A DNA stretch of 64,000 nucleotides from positions 1,062,963-1,126,962 of the forward strand of contig NZ_CP050192.1 of the NCBI RefSeq assembly GCF_011694515.1, given 5' to 3'. Both the position numbers and the translations under genes were made by a program. Origin of the DNA: Mycobacterium sp. DL592 (GTDB lineage: Bacteria; Actinomycetota; Actinomycetes; Mycobacteriales; Mycobacteriaceae). The notes beneath the pieces were generated by a model, which was given only the letters and a program-made list of their open reading frames with translations, was not told where the DNA came from and ran no database searches. How positions within the stretch are numbered: position 1 is the stretch's first letter; the number at the start of each line of letters is the position of its first letter. Shown one piece after another: positions 52,382 to 60,839 of the stretch.

Positions 52382-53785
52382 CTAGGCCACGCCCACGGCG
52401 GCCTCCAGGTCGGCCAGCGCCTTCTCGGTCAGCGGAACCAGGTCGTCGATGTCGGCGATCACGTCGCGGTCGGCCACATAGCCGACCCCGATGCGATCGG
52501 CGTACGAGCACACCGTCACATTGAGCGCCATCCCGTCGTAGACCACCGACACGGGGTAGATCTCGTCGACGTGCGCGCCGTTGAAGTACCGCTGCTCCTG
52601 CGGGCCGGGCACATTGGAGATCGGCAGGTTGTAGCTCGGCCGGATCCACGACGCGAACGGCAACTGCGGCGCCAGCACGGTCGGGCCGATCGCCGGCATC
52701 AGCACCACCAGCATGGCCCCCGGCCCCTGCGCCGCCACCTGGTGTTTGACGTTGCCCATCGCGTAGTGCACCAGGGTGAGCCGCTGCCCGGCATCGGAGA
52801 TGTTGGTGCCCAGCGGGCACAACCCCAGCCCGAACTGGTTGCCGTGCTCGTCATCGTCGGCCGCGCCGGGATCGCGCACCGTCACCGGGCAGATCGCCAC
52901 CAGCGACTGGCGCGGCAGCTCGTCCTGCTCGGCCAGCCAGTCCCGCACCACACCTGAGATCACCGCGGTGACGACGTCGTTGCCGGTCACCCCCGCGGCC
53001 TGCTGGATGGCGCGAATCCTGTTGCGGTCCAAGCTGGTTGCCGCCACCGATCGGTGCGCTCCGAGCTTGGTGTTGAACCGGGTGTGCGGTGCCCCGAACG
53101 GCGGTGCCACCGCCGGGGTGGTGAGGCTGCCGAGGATGGTGGCGAGCTCGCCGGCCACCACGTGGCGGGTCAGGCTCAGCCCGGAGGCCGCCACACCGGC
53201 TGCCGCCTTGACCGCCGACAGCGGGTTGGGCAGGCGCCTGGTCGGCGGTCGCTTCTCGGGTGCGGCGGTGCAGGCGTAGAACGGCGGCATGTCGCGCTGC
53301 TCGGGGTCAGACGTCAGGGAGTCGCCGATCATCTTCAGCCCGGCCACCCCGTCGACGACGATGTGGTGGACCTTGAGGTAGAAGGCGAAGCGCCCATCGG
53401 CCAGGCCGTCGATCAGATACGCCATCCACATCGGCGCCGAGCGGTCCAGCGGCAGTGCGTGAAGGTGAGAGACCAACTCCCACAACGCTTCCGGGCCCGA
53501 CCCCTGCGGAAGCGTGCGGCGCTGCATGTGGTGGCGCAGGTCGATGTCGTCGGCGTCGCGCCACACCCACACCCCGGCGGTGTCGATACCGCGGTAGGGC
53601 CTGCGGCGCAGCCGCGGGTCGATCGGTGCGGTGGCGCTCAGGCTGTCCGCGTAGAGCGTCTCGACATAGCTGCGGGTATCGACGCCAGGAGGTGGGGACA
53701 GGATCATCACCACGGCGACGTGCATCGGGCTCGACAGCAACTCGCCGGTGAGCATCAGGGCGTCGATCGGGTCGAGCGTCTCCAT
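52382..53785 (-). CDS. WS/DGAT-family wax ester synthase / diacylglycerol acyltransferase
   Basis: 467 aa. The active site HHIVVDG (140-146; catalytic H141) is intact, followed by GVAGLKMIGDSL. PLDRSAPMWMAYLIDGLADGRFAFYLKVHH is the typical lead-in and ISNVPGPQEQRYFNG (about 386-400) the C-terminal motif. It esterifies diacylglycerol or long-chain alcohols with acyl-CoA to make triacylglycerol or wax esters, at the membrane or lipid droplet. Mycobacteria have many Tgs paralogs; which one it is cannot be decided here. It connects with the lipid-droplet protein at the left end in theme only. Confidence 0.92.
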   Translation of the reverse strand: METLDPIDALMLTGELLSSPMHVAVVMILSPPPGVDTRSYVETLYADSLSATAPIDPRLRRRPYRGIDTAGVWVWRDADDIDLRHHMQRRTLPQGSGPEALWELVSHLHALPLDRSAPMWMAYLIDGLADGRFAFYLKVHHIVVDGVAGLKMIGDSLTSDPEQRDMPPFYACTAAPEKRPPTRRLPNPLSAVKAAAGVAASGLSLTRHVVAGELATILGSLTTPAVAPPFGAPHTRFNTKLGAHRSVAATSLDRNRIRAIQQAAGVTGNDVVTAVISGVVRDWLAEQDELPRQSLVAICPVTVRDPGAADDDEHGNQFGLGLCPLGTNISDAGQRLTLVHYAMGNVKHQVAAQGPGAMLVVLMPAIGPTVLAPQLPFASWIRPSYNLPISNVPGPQEQRYFNGAHVDEIYPVSVVYDGMALNVTVCSYADRIGVGYVADRDVIADIDDLVPLTEKALADLEAAVGVA

Positions 53786-53842
53786 TGGCGGGCCGATCCT
53801 GGGGTTGGGCGTACTGCCAACCCTAGCGCGGTGTTTCGCCGA

Positions 53843-54895
53843 TCAGGGCACGACGGTCGAACCGATCGTCGGCATGAAGGTGCACTGCTTGTCGACAGTG
53901 GTCACCTGGCCGAAGATCGTCGACATGATGCTGCCCGAGCCGGTGTCGGCGACGGCGGTCAGCGTGGTCGGGCCCTGCGGGTTGATGTCCGGGTTGGGCT
54001 TGAGCGTGGCGCTGCCCGACTTGCCGGTGGTCAGGTTGACCCACGTGACGTTGAGCGGCAGCTTCTGCTCGGCGGCCGGGGCGGGTGTGCCCACCGCGGT
54101 GAACACGTAGGCGGTCTGGCCGGCGACCGGTCCGGGGGTGGGGATCTTGGCCGGCCCGGCGACCGAGATCGCGGTCGCGATGACGTTGCCGCCGTCTTTG
54201 AGGCAGCCGTTGGAGATCGACGGGTACATGAAGTCCTGGGTCGGCGGGCTGGCCGGGTCGTAGTTGGGCGCGGCGGGCGCAGCTGCGGGCGCCGGCGCCG
54301 GCGCCGCGATGGCGTTGGCGGCCGGGACGGCAGCCGGGGCGGCCGGGGTGACGGAGGTGACCGGGGTCGGGATTTCCGGCAGCGCGTCGGGAGCCGGCCC
54401 GACGGCATGCGTCGGGTCGATGCCCTCGGGCAGGTGAGCCTCACCGCCGTAGGCGGCGCCCGGTGCCGGGAGGTGTTCAGGCAGGGGGACGGGGCCGTTG
54501 CCGGTGCCGGGCGTCATCAACGGCGTGGTGCCGTGTGCGACGCCGGTCAACGCCTGGGCGGCGGGGGGTGCCCCCACAGGCATCGCGGCCGACGGGCCCG
54601 CGGCCCCGCCCTCCTGCACGAACTTGGTGACCTGCTGAGCCAGCGCCGCCGAACCGGCCGGCGTGGTGGCATTGCCGGCCAGCTGTGAGGCAGCGGCCAG
54701 CAGCAGCTGCTGCGCCGATGAGGGATTGCCAGCGGCCTGCTGGATCACCGGGCTCAGGCTCTGCACGGCGTCGAGGCCGGGCAGCTGGCCGGGATCCAGC
54801 GGAATGGTCGGGTCGGCGGTCGCGACCGGCGTCAGACTCATGGCCGCGACGAGCGCGGCGGCGGTCAGGCCGGCGGACAGCTTGGCAATCTGCAC
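53843..54895 (-). CDS. Secreted Ala/Pro-rich protein (Rv1157c-like)
   Basis: 350 aa from GTG 54895 (GGGAG upstream). A signal peptide (about 1-28, ends ATA/DP) leads to an Ala/Pro/Gly-rich region with little structure (about 30-215), then a beta domain (about 216-350) with two cysteines (SNGCLKDGG and DKQCTFMP) that may pair. NYDPASPPTQDFMYPSISNG separates them. Function unknown. The next gene upstream is a similar Ala/Pro-rich exported protein 29 bp away, so both are probably cotranscribed, as Rv1158c-Rv1157c. Confidence 0.85.
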   Translation of the reverse strand: MQIAKLSAGLTAAALVAAMSLTPVATADPTIPLDPGQLPGLDAVQSLSPVIQQAAGNPSSAQQLLLAAASQLAGNATTPAGSAALAQQVTKFVQEGGAAGPSAAMPVGAPPAAQALTGVAHGTTPLMTPGTGNGPVPLPEHLPAPGAAYGGEAHLPEGIDPTHAVGPAPDALPEIPTPVTSVTPAAPAAVPAANAIAAPAPAPAAAPAAPNYDPASPPTQDFMYPSISNGCLKDGGNVIATAISVAGPAKIPTPGPVAGQTAYVFTAVGTPAPAAEQKLPLNVTWVNLTTGKSGSATLKPNPDINPQGPTTLTAVADTGSGSIMSTIFGQVTTVDKQCTFMPTIGSTVVP

Positions 54896-54924
54896 GGTGT
54901 GCTCCCTTATCGGGTCGTTGACGG

Positions 54925-55494
54925 TCAGGGCAGAGCGGACAGCGGCAACAGCTGGCCCAGGCCGGCGCCGCCCGGGGTGGTCGGCGCGATCGGCGGGTTG
55001 CTGGCCGGCGGTACCTCGCCCGGTGCGTTCACCGGCGCGTTCGCGATGCCCGGCGTGTTGCCGATGGCCACCGGGAAGGGCACCGACTCGGGGGTCAGGT
55101 TGGCCAGGTTGCCGGGCACGCCGAGCTGGTTCAGCAGCGGGATGATCGGTCCGGCCATACCGCCGGCCGTGGGGGCCGGGGCCGGGGCGGGCATGCCCGG
55201 CAGCGGCGCGGTGGCCGCCGGTGCGCCGCCGATCGGCGAGACCGGAACCGTCTGCGCGGGCGCGCCGGTGATGGCCGATGCCCCGGTCAGCGCGGTGGCC
55301 GCCGTCTGCAGCAACGCCGCGGCGCTGGCCGGGTTGGTGGCGAACTGCTGGAGCATGTTGAGCGCCGGCACGCCGGGAATGGCCGGCGAAACGGCCGGGT
55401 CGGCGGCCGCGGCGGGGCTCAGTGCAAGCGCCGCCGAGCACAGTCCGGCGGCCGCAATCGCGTTGGCAGCGAACAGCTTTGTGAAACGTGACAT
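54925..55494 (-). CDS. Secreted Ala/Pro-rich protein (Rv1158c-like)
   Basis: 189 aa. Start ATG 55494 with GAAGGA upstream; signal peptide MSRFTKLFAANAIAAAGLCSAALALSPAAAADP (cleavage near 32). The mature part is Ala/Pro/Gly-rich with NMLQQFATNPASAAALLQTAATAL (about 49-72) resembling a segment of the next protein (NPSSAQQLLLAAASQLAG). The two therefore appear to be related. No catalytic motif. First gene of the pair. Confidence 0.82.
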   Translation of the reverse strand: MSRFTKLFAANAIAAAGLCSAALALSPAAAADPAVSPAIPGVPALNMLQQFATNPASAAALLQTAATALTGASAITGAPAQTVPVSPIGGAPAATAPLPGMPAPAPAPTAGGMAGPIIPLLNQLGVPGNLANLTPESVPFPVAIGNTPGIANAPVNAPGEVPPASNPPIAPTTPGGAGLGQLLPLSALP

Positions 55495-55639
55495 GGTGAT
55501 CCCAATCCTTCGATGGCAGGTCTGCACCCGAAGGTAGTCCGTTACTAGAGTTACTCAAGTGACACGTGTGGCGTTTATGCAACCGTTACGGCAGTGATGG
55601 CCTACGGTGATGCGCCGCGTCGGACAAGCCCCGCGCCGG

Positions 55640-55689
55640 CAGTAACGCCACGGCGGTGATCCCGCCGGAAAACCGCCGTGGCGTTACTG
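55640..55689. other. 18-bp perfect inverted repeat just before pimE
   Basis: 55640-55657 and 55672-55689 are perfect reverse complements around a 14-nt loop. The right arm ends 7 nt before the pimE GTG. It lies in the divergent gap between the secreted protein genes and pimE, so it is not simply a terminator; a leader hairpin or dispersed palindromic element is possible. Confidence 0.65.
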
Positions 55690-55696
55690 TCGCGAG

Positions 55697-56863
55697 GTGG
55701 GTAGAACGCGCTCATCGGCTCTGCTGCTCGCGCTGAGCGTGGCCGCCCGCCTGGCCTGGACCTACCTGGTGCCCAACGGTGCGAACTTCGTCGACCTCCA
55801 CGTCTACATCGGCGGGGCGGCCGCACTCGATCACCCCGGCACGCTCTACTCCTACGTCTACGCCGACCAGACCCCCGACTTCCCACTGCCGTTCACCTAC
55901 CCGCCGTTCGCCGCGCTGCTGTTCTATCCGCTGCACCTGCTGCCGTTCGGTCTCGTCGCGTTCTGCTGGCAGGTCGGCATCATCGCCGCGCTCTACGGCG
56001 TGGTGCGGGTGAGTCAGCGACTGCTCGGCATCACCGACGGGCGCCCGACCGCCATGCTGTGGACCGCCGTGGCGATCTGGATCGAGCCGCTGCGCAGCAC
56101 CTTCGACTACGGCCAGGTCAACGTCATCCTGGTGCTGGGAGTGCTCTACGCCGCCTACAGCAGCCGCTGGTGGCTGTCCGGTCTGCTGGTCGGGGTGGCC
56201 GCGGGCATCAAGCTCACCCCGGCGGTCACCGGGCTGTACTTCCTGGGGATGCGCCGCTGGGGTGCGGCGATCTTCTCGGCGGTGGTCTTCGTCGCCACCG
56301 TCGCACTGTCGATGCTGGTGATCGGCCAGCAGGCCCGCTACTACTTCACCGACCTGCTCGGCGATGCCGGCCGGATCGGGCCGATCGGCACGTCGTTCAA
56401 CCAGTCCTGGCGTGGCGGTATCTCCCGCATCCTCGGCCACGACGCCGGCTACGGCCCACTGGTGCTTGCCGCGATCGCGGTGACGGCCGTGCTGGCGGTA
56501 CTGGCCTGGCGGGCCCTGGGCGCCGACGGCGACCGCGACCGGCTGGGCTCGCTGCTGGTGGTGCAACTGTTCGGCCTGCTGATCTCGCCGATCTCGTGGA
56601 CCCATCACTGGGTGTGGTTGGTGCCCTTGATGATCTGGCTCATCCACGGCCCGTGGCGGCTGCGCCCCGGCGCGCGGCTGCTGGGCTGGGGCTGGCTGGT
56701 GCTCACCCTCATCGGGGTGCCGTGGCTGCTGAGCTTCGCCCAGCCGACGATCTGGCAGATCAGCCGGCCGTGGTATCTGGCCTGGGCCGGGCTGATCTAC
56801 ATCGTGGCGACGCTGGCGACGCTGGGCTGGATCGCCGCTAGCGGTCGGCGAGAATCTCGTTGA
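55697..56863 (+). CDS. pimE: Alpha-1,2-mannosyltransferase PimE
   Basis: 388 aa polytopic GT-C enzyme. The first periplasmic loop carries [14 protein letters not shown] (about 31-44) with the catalytic-type Asp (D34 region), and later [27 protein letters not shown] and [10 protein letters not shown] are typical. It adds the fifth mannose from polyprenol-phosphate-mannose to AcPIM4, the first committed step to polar PIMs. It matches Rv1159 in order. GTG 55697 has GTCGCGAG upstream, part of a hairpin region. The 3' end overlaps the pterin dehydratase gene by 26 bp. Confidence 0.95.
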   Translation: MGRTRSSALLLALSVAARLAWTYLVPNGANFVDLHVYIGGAAALDHPGTLYSYVYADQTPDFPLPFTYPPFAALLFYPLHLLPFGLVAFCWQVGIIAALYGVVRVSQRLLGITDGRPTAMLWTAVAIWIEPLRSTFDYGQVNVILVLGVLYAAYSSRWWLSGLLVGVAAGIKLTPAVTGLYFLGMRRWGAAIFSAVVFVATVALSMLVIGQQARYYFTDLLGDAGRIGPIGTSFNQSWRGGISRILGHDAGYGPLVLAAIAVTAVLAVLAWRALGADGDRDRLGSLLVVQLFGLLISPISWTHHWVWLVPLMIWLIHGPWRLRPGARLLGWGWLVLTLIGVPWLLSFAQPTIWQISRPWYLAWAGLIYIVATLATLGWIAASGRRESR

Positions 56864-57125
56864 TCTCCCGGGCCATCGCAACGTCCTTGTCGGTGATCCC
56901 GCCCTCGGAATGTGTGACGAGCGCGAAAGTGACAGTCCGCCAACGGATATCGATATCTGGATGATGGTCGGCGCGTTCGGCGTGCTCGGCCACCCGGCGC
57001 ACCGCCTCGATACCGTCGAGGAAGGCGCCGAACGTCACCGAACGGCGCAACGCACCGTCGAGGCGATGCCAGCCGTCGAGATCCTCGGCAGCGGCGTCCA
57101 CTTGTTCATCGGTCAACACAGCCAT
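56838..57125 (-). CDS. Pterin-4a-carbinolamine dehydratase
   Basis: 95 aa. [72 protein letters not shown] has the [E/H]HHP-type active site in [11 protein letters not shown] (H55, H56 and P57 about) and HSEGGIT. It dehydrates 4a-hydroxytetrahydropterins. From memory it equals Rv1159A. Divergent from mutT2; both share the palindromic promoter at 57130-57145. Convergent with pimE. Confidence 0.92.
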   Translation of the reverse strand: MAVLTDEQVDAAAEDLDGWHRLDGALRRSVTFGAFLDGIEAVRRVAEHAERADHHPDIDIRWRTVTFALVTHSEGGITDKDVAMAREINEILADR

Positions 57126-57129
57126 GCTT

Positions 57130-57145
57130 CGACGGTATACCGTCG
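57130..57145. promoter_or_regulatory. 16-bp perfect palindrome as shared divergent promoter
   Basis: CGACGGTATACCGTCG lies between the pterin dehydratase and mutT2 starts. It contains a TATACC -10-like box in each direction (8 nt and 10 nt from the respective ATG), so the same palindrome can serve both genes. Confidence 0.5.
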
Positions 57146-57151
57146 GACGCC

Positions 57152-57541
57152 ATGCCCACCCAGATCGTCGTCGCCGGTGCGCTGATCGCCGATGCCGCGC
57201 TGTTGGTGGCCCAGCGCCGGCGACCGCCGGAGCTGGCCGGCCTGTGGGAACTGCCCGGCGGCAAAGTCGCGGCGGGGGAGACCGAGGCGCAGGCACTGAC
57301 CCGCGAGCTCCGCGAAGAGCTCGGTGTCGAGGTGGCCGTCGGCGAACGGCTGGGCGTCGATGTCCCCGTCGGTGACGGGCTGATCCTGCGCGCCTATCTC
57401 GTCACCCACATCGGCGGCACCCTGCACCCCCACGATCACGGTGAGTTGCGTTGGGTCACCGCGCCCGAACTCGGGGATCTGCCGTGGGTACCGGCCGACC
57501 GGGCCTGGCTGCCGGAGCTCTCGAAACGCCTCGGACAGTGA
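57152..57541 (+). CDS. mutT2: MutT2 Nudix hydrolase
   Basis: 129 aa. The Nudix box [26 protein letters not shown] (about 36-61) has all metal-binding glutamates (REXXEE region). The family hydrolyses 8-oxo-dGTP and related nucleotides; M. tuberculosis MutT2 also cleaves CTP and dCTP. Rv1160 is the likely counterpart. The CYP142-like gene follows 24 bp later but has its own promoter. Confidence 0.93.
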   Translation: MPTQIVVAGALIADAALLVAQRRRPPELAGLWELPGGKVAAGETEAQALTRELREELGVEVAVGERLGVDVPVGDGLILRAYLVTHIGGTLHPHDHGELRWVTAPELGDLPWVPADRAWLPELSKRLGQ

Positions 57542-57553
57542 GCGTTCGCGCCC

Positions 57554-57559
57554 TATGAT
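57554..57559 (+). promoter_or_regulatory. -10 box TATGAT of the CYP142-like gene
   Basis: Ends 6 nt before GTG 57566: leaderless. No KstR-type palindrome is seen in this 24-bp gap. Confidence 0.6.
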
Positions 57560-57565
57560 CTGGGC

Positions 57566-58762
57566 GTGCCAGACAAGCCGGACATCGACCTGACCGACGG
57601 CCGGTTCTACGCCGGCGGCAACGCCCGCGACGCCTACCGCTGGATGCGCGCCCACGAGCCGGTGTTCCGCGACCGCAACGGCCTGGCCGCCGCCGCGACC
57701 TACCGCGCGGTGATCGACGCCGAACGCAACCCCGAACTGTTCTCCAATGCCGGCGGGATCCGGCCCAGCACGCCGGCGCTGCCCCACATGATCGACATGG
57801 ACGACCCGGCGCACCTGTTGCGGCGCAAGCTCGTCAACGCCGGCTTTACCCGCAAGCAGGTCAGGGACAAGTCGGAATCCATTGCGGCCCTGTGTGACAC
57901 GCTGATCGACGCGGTCTGCGAACGCGGTGAGTGCGACTTCGTCCGCGATCTGGCCGCGCCGCTGCCGATGGCCGTCATCGGCGACATGCTCGGGGTGGCT
58001 CCCGAGGATCGCGAGACACTACTGGCGTGGTCGGACGACCTCGTCGTCGCGCTGAGTTCGACGGCCTCCGAAGAGATCCTGGCCGCCTCGGTCAACGCAC
58101 TGCTGGCCTACAACGACTTCATGGCGGCCACCATCGAGCAACGCCGCAAACAGCCGACCGACGATCTGGTCAGCGTGCTCATCGGCGCCGAGGTAGACGG
58201 TGAACAGCTCACCGACGAACAGATCATCTCCGAAACCCTGCTGATCCTCATCGGCGGCGACGAGACCACCCGCCACACCCTGTCCGGCGGGACCGCCGAA
58301 CTCTCCCGCCACCCCGACCAGTGGGAGGCGGTGCGCACCAACCCGGCGCTGCTGCCCGACGCCGTCGAAGAGATGCTGCGCTGGACCTCCCCGATCAAGA
58401 ACATGTGCCGAATCCTGACCGCGGACAACGATTTTCACGGCACACAGTTGCACGCCGGGGAGAAGATCATGCTGCTGTTCGAGTCGGCCAACTTCGACGA
58501 GACCGTCTTCGGCGATCCCGACACATTCCGCATCGACCGCAATCCCAACAACCACGTGACATTCGGTTTCGGCACCCACTTCTGCCTCGGCAACCAGCTG
58601 GCCCGCCTCGAGCTGACCACCATGACCCAAAAGGTACTGCAGCGGCTGCCGGACCTGCGCCTGGCCGAGGGCACGCAGCTGCCGCTGCGCCCGGCCAACT
58701 TCGTCAGCGGGCTGGAAGCCATGCCGGTCGAATTCACCCCGACCGCTCCGGTCACCAGCTGA
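57566..58762 (+). CDS. cyp142: Cytochrome P450 CYP142-like (steroid 27-hydroxylase type)
   Basis: 398 aa. PVFRDRNGLAAAATYRAVIDAERNPELFSNAGGIRPSTPALPHMIDMDDPAHLLRRKLVNAGFTRKQV (about 29-95) is almost the same as CYP142 of M. tuberculosis. The I-helix ILIGGDETTRHTLSGG (about 229-244), EEMLRW ExxR, and heme motif FGFGTHFCLGN (Cys about 340) are intact. CYP142 oxidises the terminal methyl of the cholesterol or cholestenone side chain. In M. tuberculosis it lies in the large sterol cluster (Rv3518c); here it lies between mutT2 and typA, where M. tuberculosis has narGHJI. It may be a paralog. Confidence 0.9.
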   Translation: MPDKPDIDLTDGRFYAGGNARDAYRWMRAHEPVFRDRNGLAAAATYRAVIDAERNPELFSNAGGIRPSTPALPHMIDMDDPAHLLRRKLVNAGFTRKQVRDKSESIAALCDTLIDAVCERGECDFVRDLAAPLPMAVIGDMLGVAPEDRETLLAWSDDLVVALSSTASEEILAASVNALLAYNDFMAATIEQRRKQPTDDLVSVLIGAEVDGEQLTDEQIISETLLILIGGDETTRHTLSGGTAELSRHPDQWEAVRTNPALLPDAVEEMLRWTSPIKNMCRILTADNDFHGTQLHAGEKIMLLFESANFDETVFGDPDTFRIDRNPNNHVTFGFGTHFCLGNQLARLELTTMTQKVLQRLPDLRLAEGTQLPLRPANFVSGLEAMPVEFTPTAPVTS

Positions 58763-58903
58763 GACAGTGGCCGTGCTGCGGTCCCGATCCTTGGCCAAAA
58801 GAGATCCTGCCCACACTGCCCGGCCGTATCCGCCCAGCGTGACGGTGCAGCACGAACCGGCTCGTTTTCGCGATCGGGGCATCGCACTGCGACAATCACC
58901 AGC

Positions 58904-60802
58904 GTGAATACGCAGGATTTCCGCAATGTCGCCATCGTGGCGCACGTCGACCACGGCAAGACGACTCTGGTGGACGCCATGTTGCGGCAGTCCGGTGCGC
59001 TGACGCACCGCGGTGACGACGCGATCGAACGGCTGATGGACTCCGGTGACCTGGAGAAGGAAAAGGGCATCACCATCCTGGCCAAGAACACCGCCGTGCA
59101 CCGGCACCACCCGGACGGCTCGATGACGGTGATCAACGTCATCGACACGCCCGGGCACGCCGACTTCGGTGGTGAGGTCGAACGCGGCCTGTCCATGGTC
59201 GACGGGGTGCTGCTGCTCGTCGACGCCTCCGAAGGGCCGCTGCCGCAGACCCGCTTCGTGCTGCGCAAGGCGCTCTCGGCGCACCTTCCGGTGATCCTGG
59301 TGGTCAACAAGACCGACCGCCCCGACGCCCGCATCGCCGAGGTCGTCTCCGAGAGCCACGACCTGCTGCTCGACGTCGCCTCCGACCTCGACGAGGAAGC
59401 CCAGAAGGCCGCCGAGAAGGCACTCGGGCTGCCGACGCTGTACGCCTCGGGCCGCGCGGGTATCGCCAGCACCACCGAGCCGGCCAACGGGGAGAACCCC
59501 GACGGTGAGAACCTCGATGCGCTCTTCGACGTGCTGCTCGAGCACATCCCGCCGCCGCAGGGCGATCCCGAGGCTCCGCTGCAGGCGCTGGTGACCAACC
59601 TCGACGCCTCAGCCTTCCTGGGCCGCCTCGCGCTGATCCGCATTTACAAGGGCCGCATCCGCAAGGGCCAGCAGGTCGCCTGGATGCGGGAGGTCGACGG
59701 GCACCCCGTCATCACCAACGCCAAGATCACCGAGCTTCTGGTCACCGAGGGCGTCGAGCGCACCCCCACCGACGAGGCGATCGCCGGTGACATCGTCGCC
59801 GTGGCCGGTATCCCGGACATCATGATCGGCGATACCCTGGCCGACACCGAGCACGCGCATGCGCTGCCGCGCATCACCGTCGACGAGCCGGCCATCTCGG
59901 TGACCGTCGGCACCAACACCTCGCCGCTGGCGGGCAAGGTCTCCGGACACAAGCTGACCGCCCGGATGGTCAAGTCCCGGCTGGACCAGGAGCTCGTCGG
60001 CAACGTCTCGATCAAGGTCGTCGACATCGGCAGGCCCGACGCCTGGGAGGTGCAGGGCCGTGGTGAGCTCGCGCTGGCCGTGCTCGTCGAGCAGATGCGC
60101 CGCGAGGGCTTCGAGCTCACGGTGGGCAAGCCGCAGGTGGTCACCCAGACGGTCGACGGCAAGATCCACGAGCCGTTCGAGGCGATGACCATCGACTGTC
60201 CCGAAGAATTCGTCGGCGCCGTCACGCAGCTCATGGCCGCCCGCAAGGGCCGCATGGAGGACATGGCCAACCACGCCGCTGGATGGGTGCGGATGGACTT
60301 CATCGTGCCCAGCCGTGGCCTGATCGGATTCCGCACCGACTTCCTGACGCTGACCCGCGGCACCGGCATCGCCAACGCCGTGTTCGACGGGTACCGGCCC
60401 TGGGCAGGCGAGATCCGGGCCCGCCACACCGGCTCGCTGGTGTCCGATCGCAGCGGCACGGTCACCCCGTTCGCGATGATCCAGCTCGCCGATCGCGGCC
60501 AGTTCTTCGTCGAACCCGGCGACGACACTTACGAGGGCCAGGTGGTGGGCATCAACCCGCGCGCCGAGGACCTCGACATCAACGTCACCCGGGAGAAGAA
60601 GCTCACCAACATGCGGTCGTCGACCGCCGACGTCATGGAGACGCTGGCCCGCCCGCTGGAACTCGGGCTCGAGCAGGCGATGGAATTCTGCGCGGAGGAC
60701 GAATGCGTGGAGGTCACCCCGGAGATCGTTCGGGTGCGCAAGGTCGAACTCGACGCCACGCTGCGCGCCAGGGCGCGGTCGCGGGCCAAGGCTCGCAACT
60801 GA
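58904..60802 (+). CDS. typA: Translational GTPase TypA/BipA
   Basis: 632 aa. P-loop AHVDHGKTT (about 11-19), G2 KEKGITI, G3 [15 protein letters not shown]4 NKTD and SARAG-like G5 region identify the GTPase. Elongation-factor-like domains follow, and the family C-terminal domain contains [56 protein letters not shown]. It binds the 70S ribosome and helps growth under stress. Rv1165 is the counterpart. GTG start; a GACAAT hexamer ends 7 nt upstream. Confidence 0.96.
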   Translation: MNTQDFRNVAIVAHVDHGKTTLVDAMLRQSGALTHRGDDAIERLMDSGDLEKEKGITILAKNTAVHRHHPDGSMTVINVIDTPGHADFGGEVERGLSMVDGVLLLVDASEGPLPQTRFVLRKALSAHLPVILVVNKTDRPDARIAEVVSESHDLLLDVASDLDEEAQKAAEKALGLPTLYASGRAGIASTTEPANGENPDGENLDALFDVLLEHIPPPQGDPEAPLQALVTNLDASAFLGRLALIRIYKGRIRKGQQVAWMREVDGHPVITNAKITELLVTEGVERTPTDEAIAGDIVAVAGIPDIMIGDTLADTEHAHALPRITVDEPAISVTVGTNTSPLAGKVSGHKLTARMVKSRLDQELVGNVSIKVVDIGRPDAWEVQGRGELALAVLVEQMRREGFELTVGKPQVVTQTVDGKIHEPFEAMTIDCPEEFVGAVTQLMAARKGRMEDMANHAAGWVRMDFIVPSRGLIGFRTDFLTLTRGTGIANAVFDGYRPWAGEIRARHTGSLVSDRSGTVTPFAMIQLADRGQFFVEPGDDTYEGQVVGINPRAEDLDINVTREKKLTNMRSSTADVMETLARPLELGLEQAMEFCAEDECVEVTPEIVRVRKVELDATLRARARSRAKARN

Positions 60803-60826
60803 CCGGGAAGCCACGGCAGGGGTGGA

Positions 60827-60832
60827 TACGCT
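60827..60832 (+). promoter_or_regulatory. -10 box TACGCT of lpqW
   Basis: Ends 7 nt before GTG 60840; fixes that codon as the start rather than the in-frame codon at 60822. Confidence 0.5.
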
Positions 60833-60839
60833 GAAGGGC

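Noticed and set aside
53054..54688. 544-codon plus-strand frame opposite WS/DGAT and Rv1157c-like genes
   Set aside because: Gly/Arg-rich PE_PGRS-like look is only the reverse reading of Ala/Pro-rich coding sequence.
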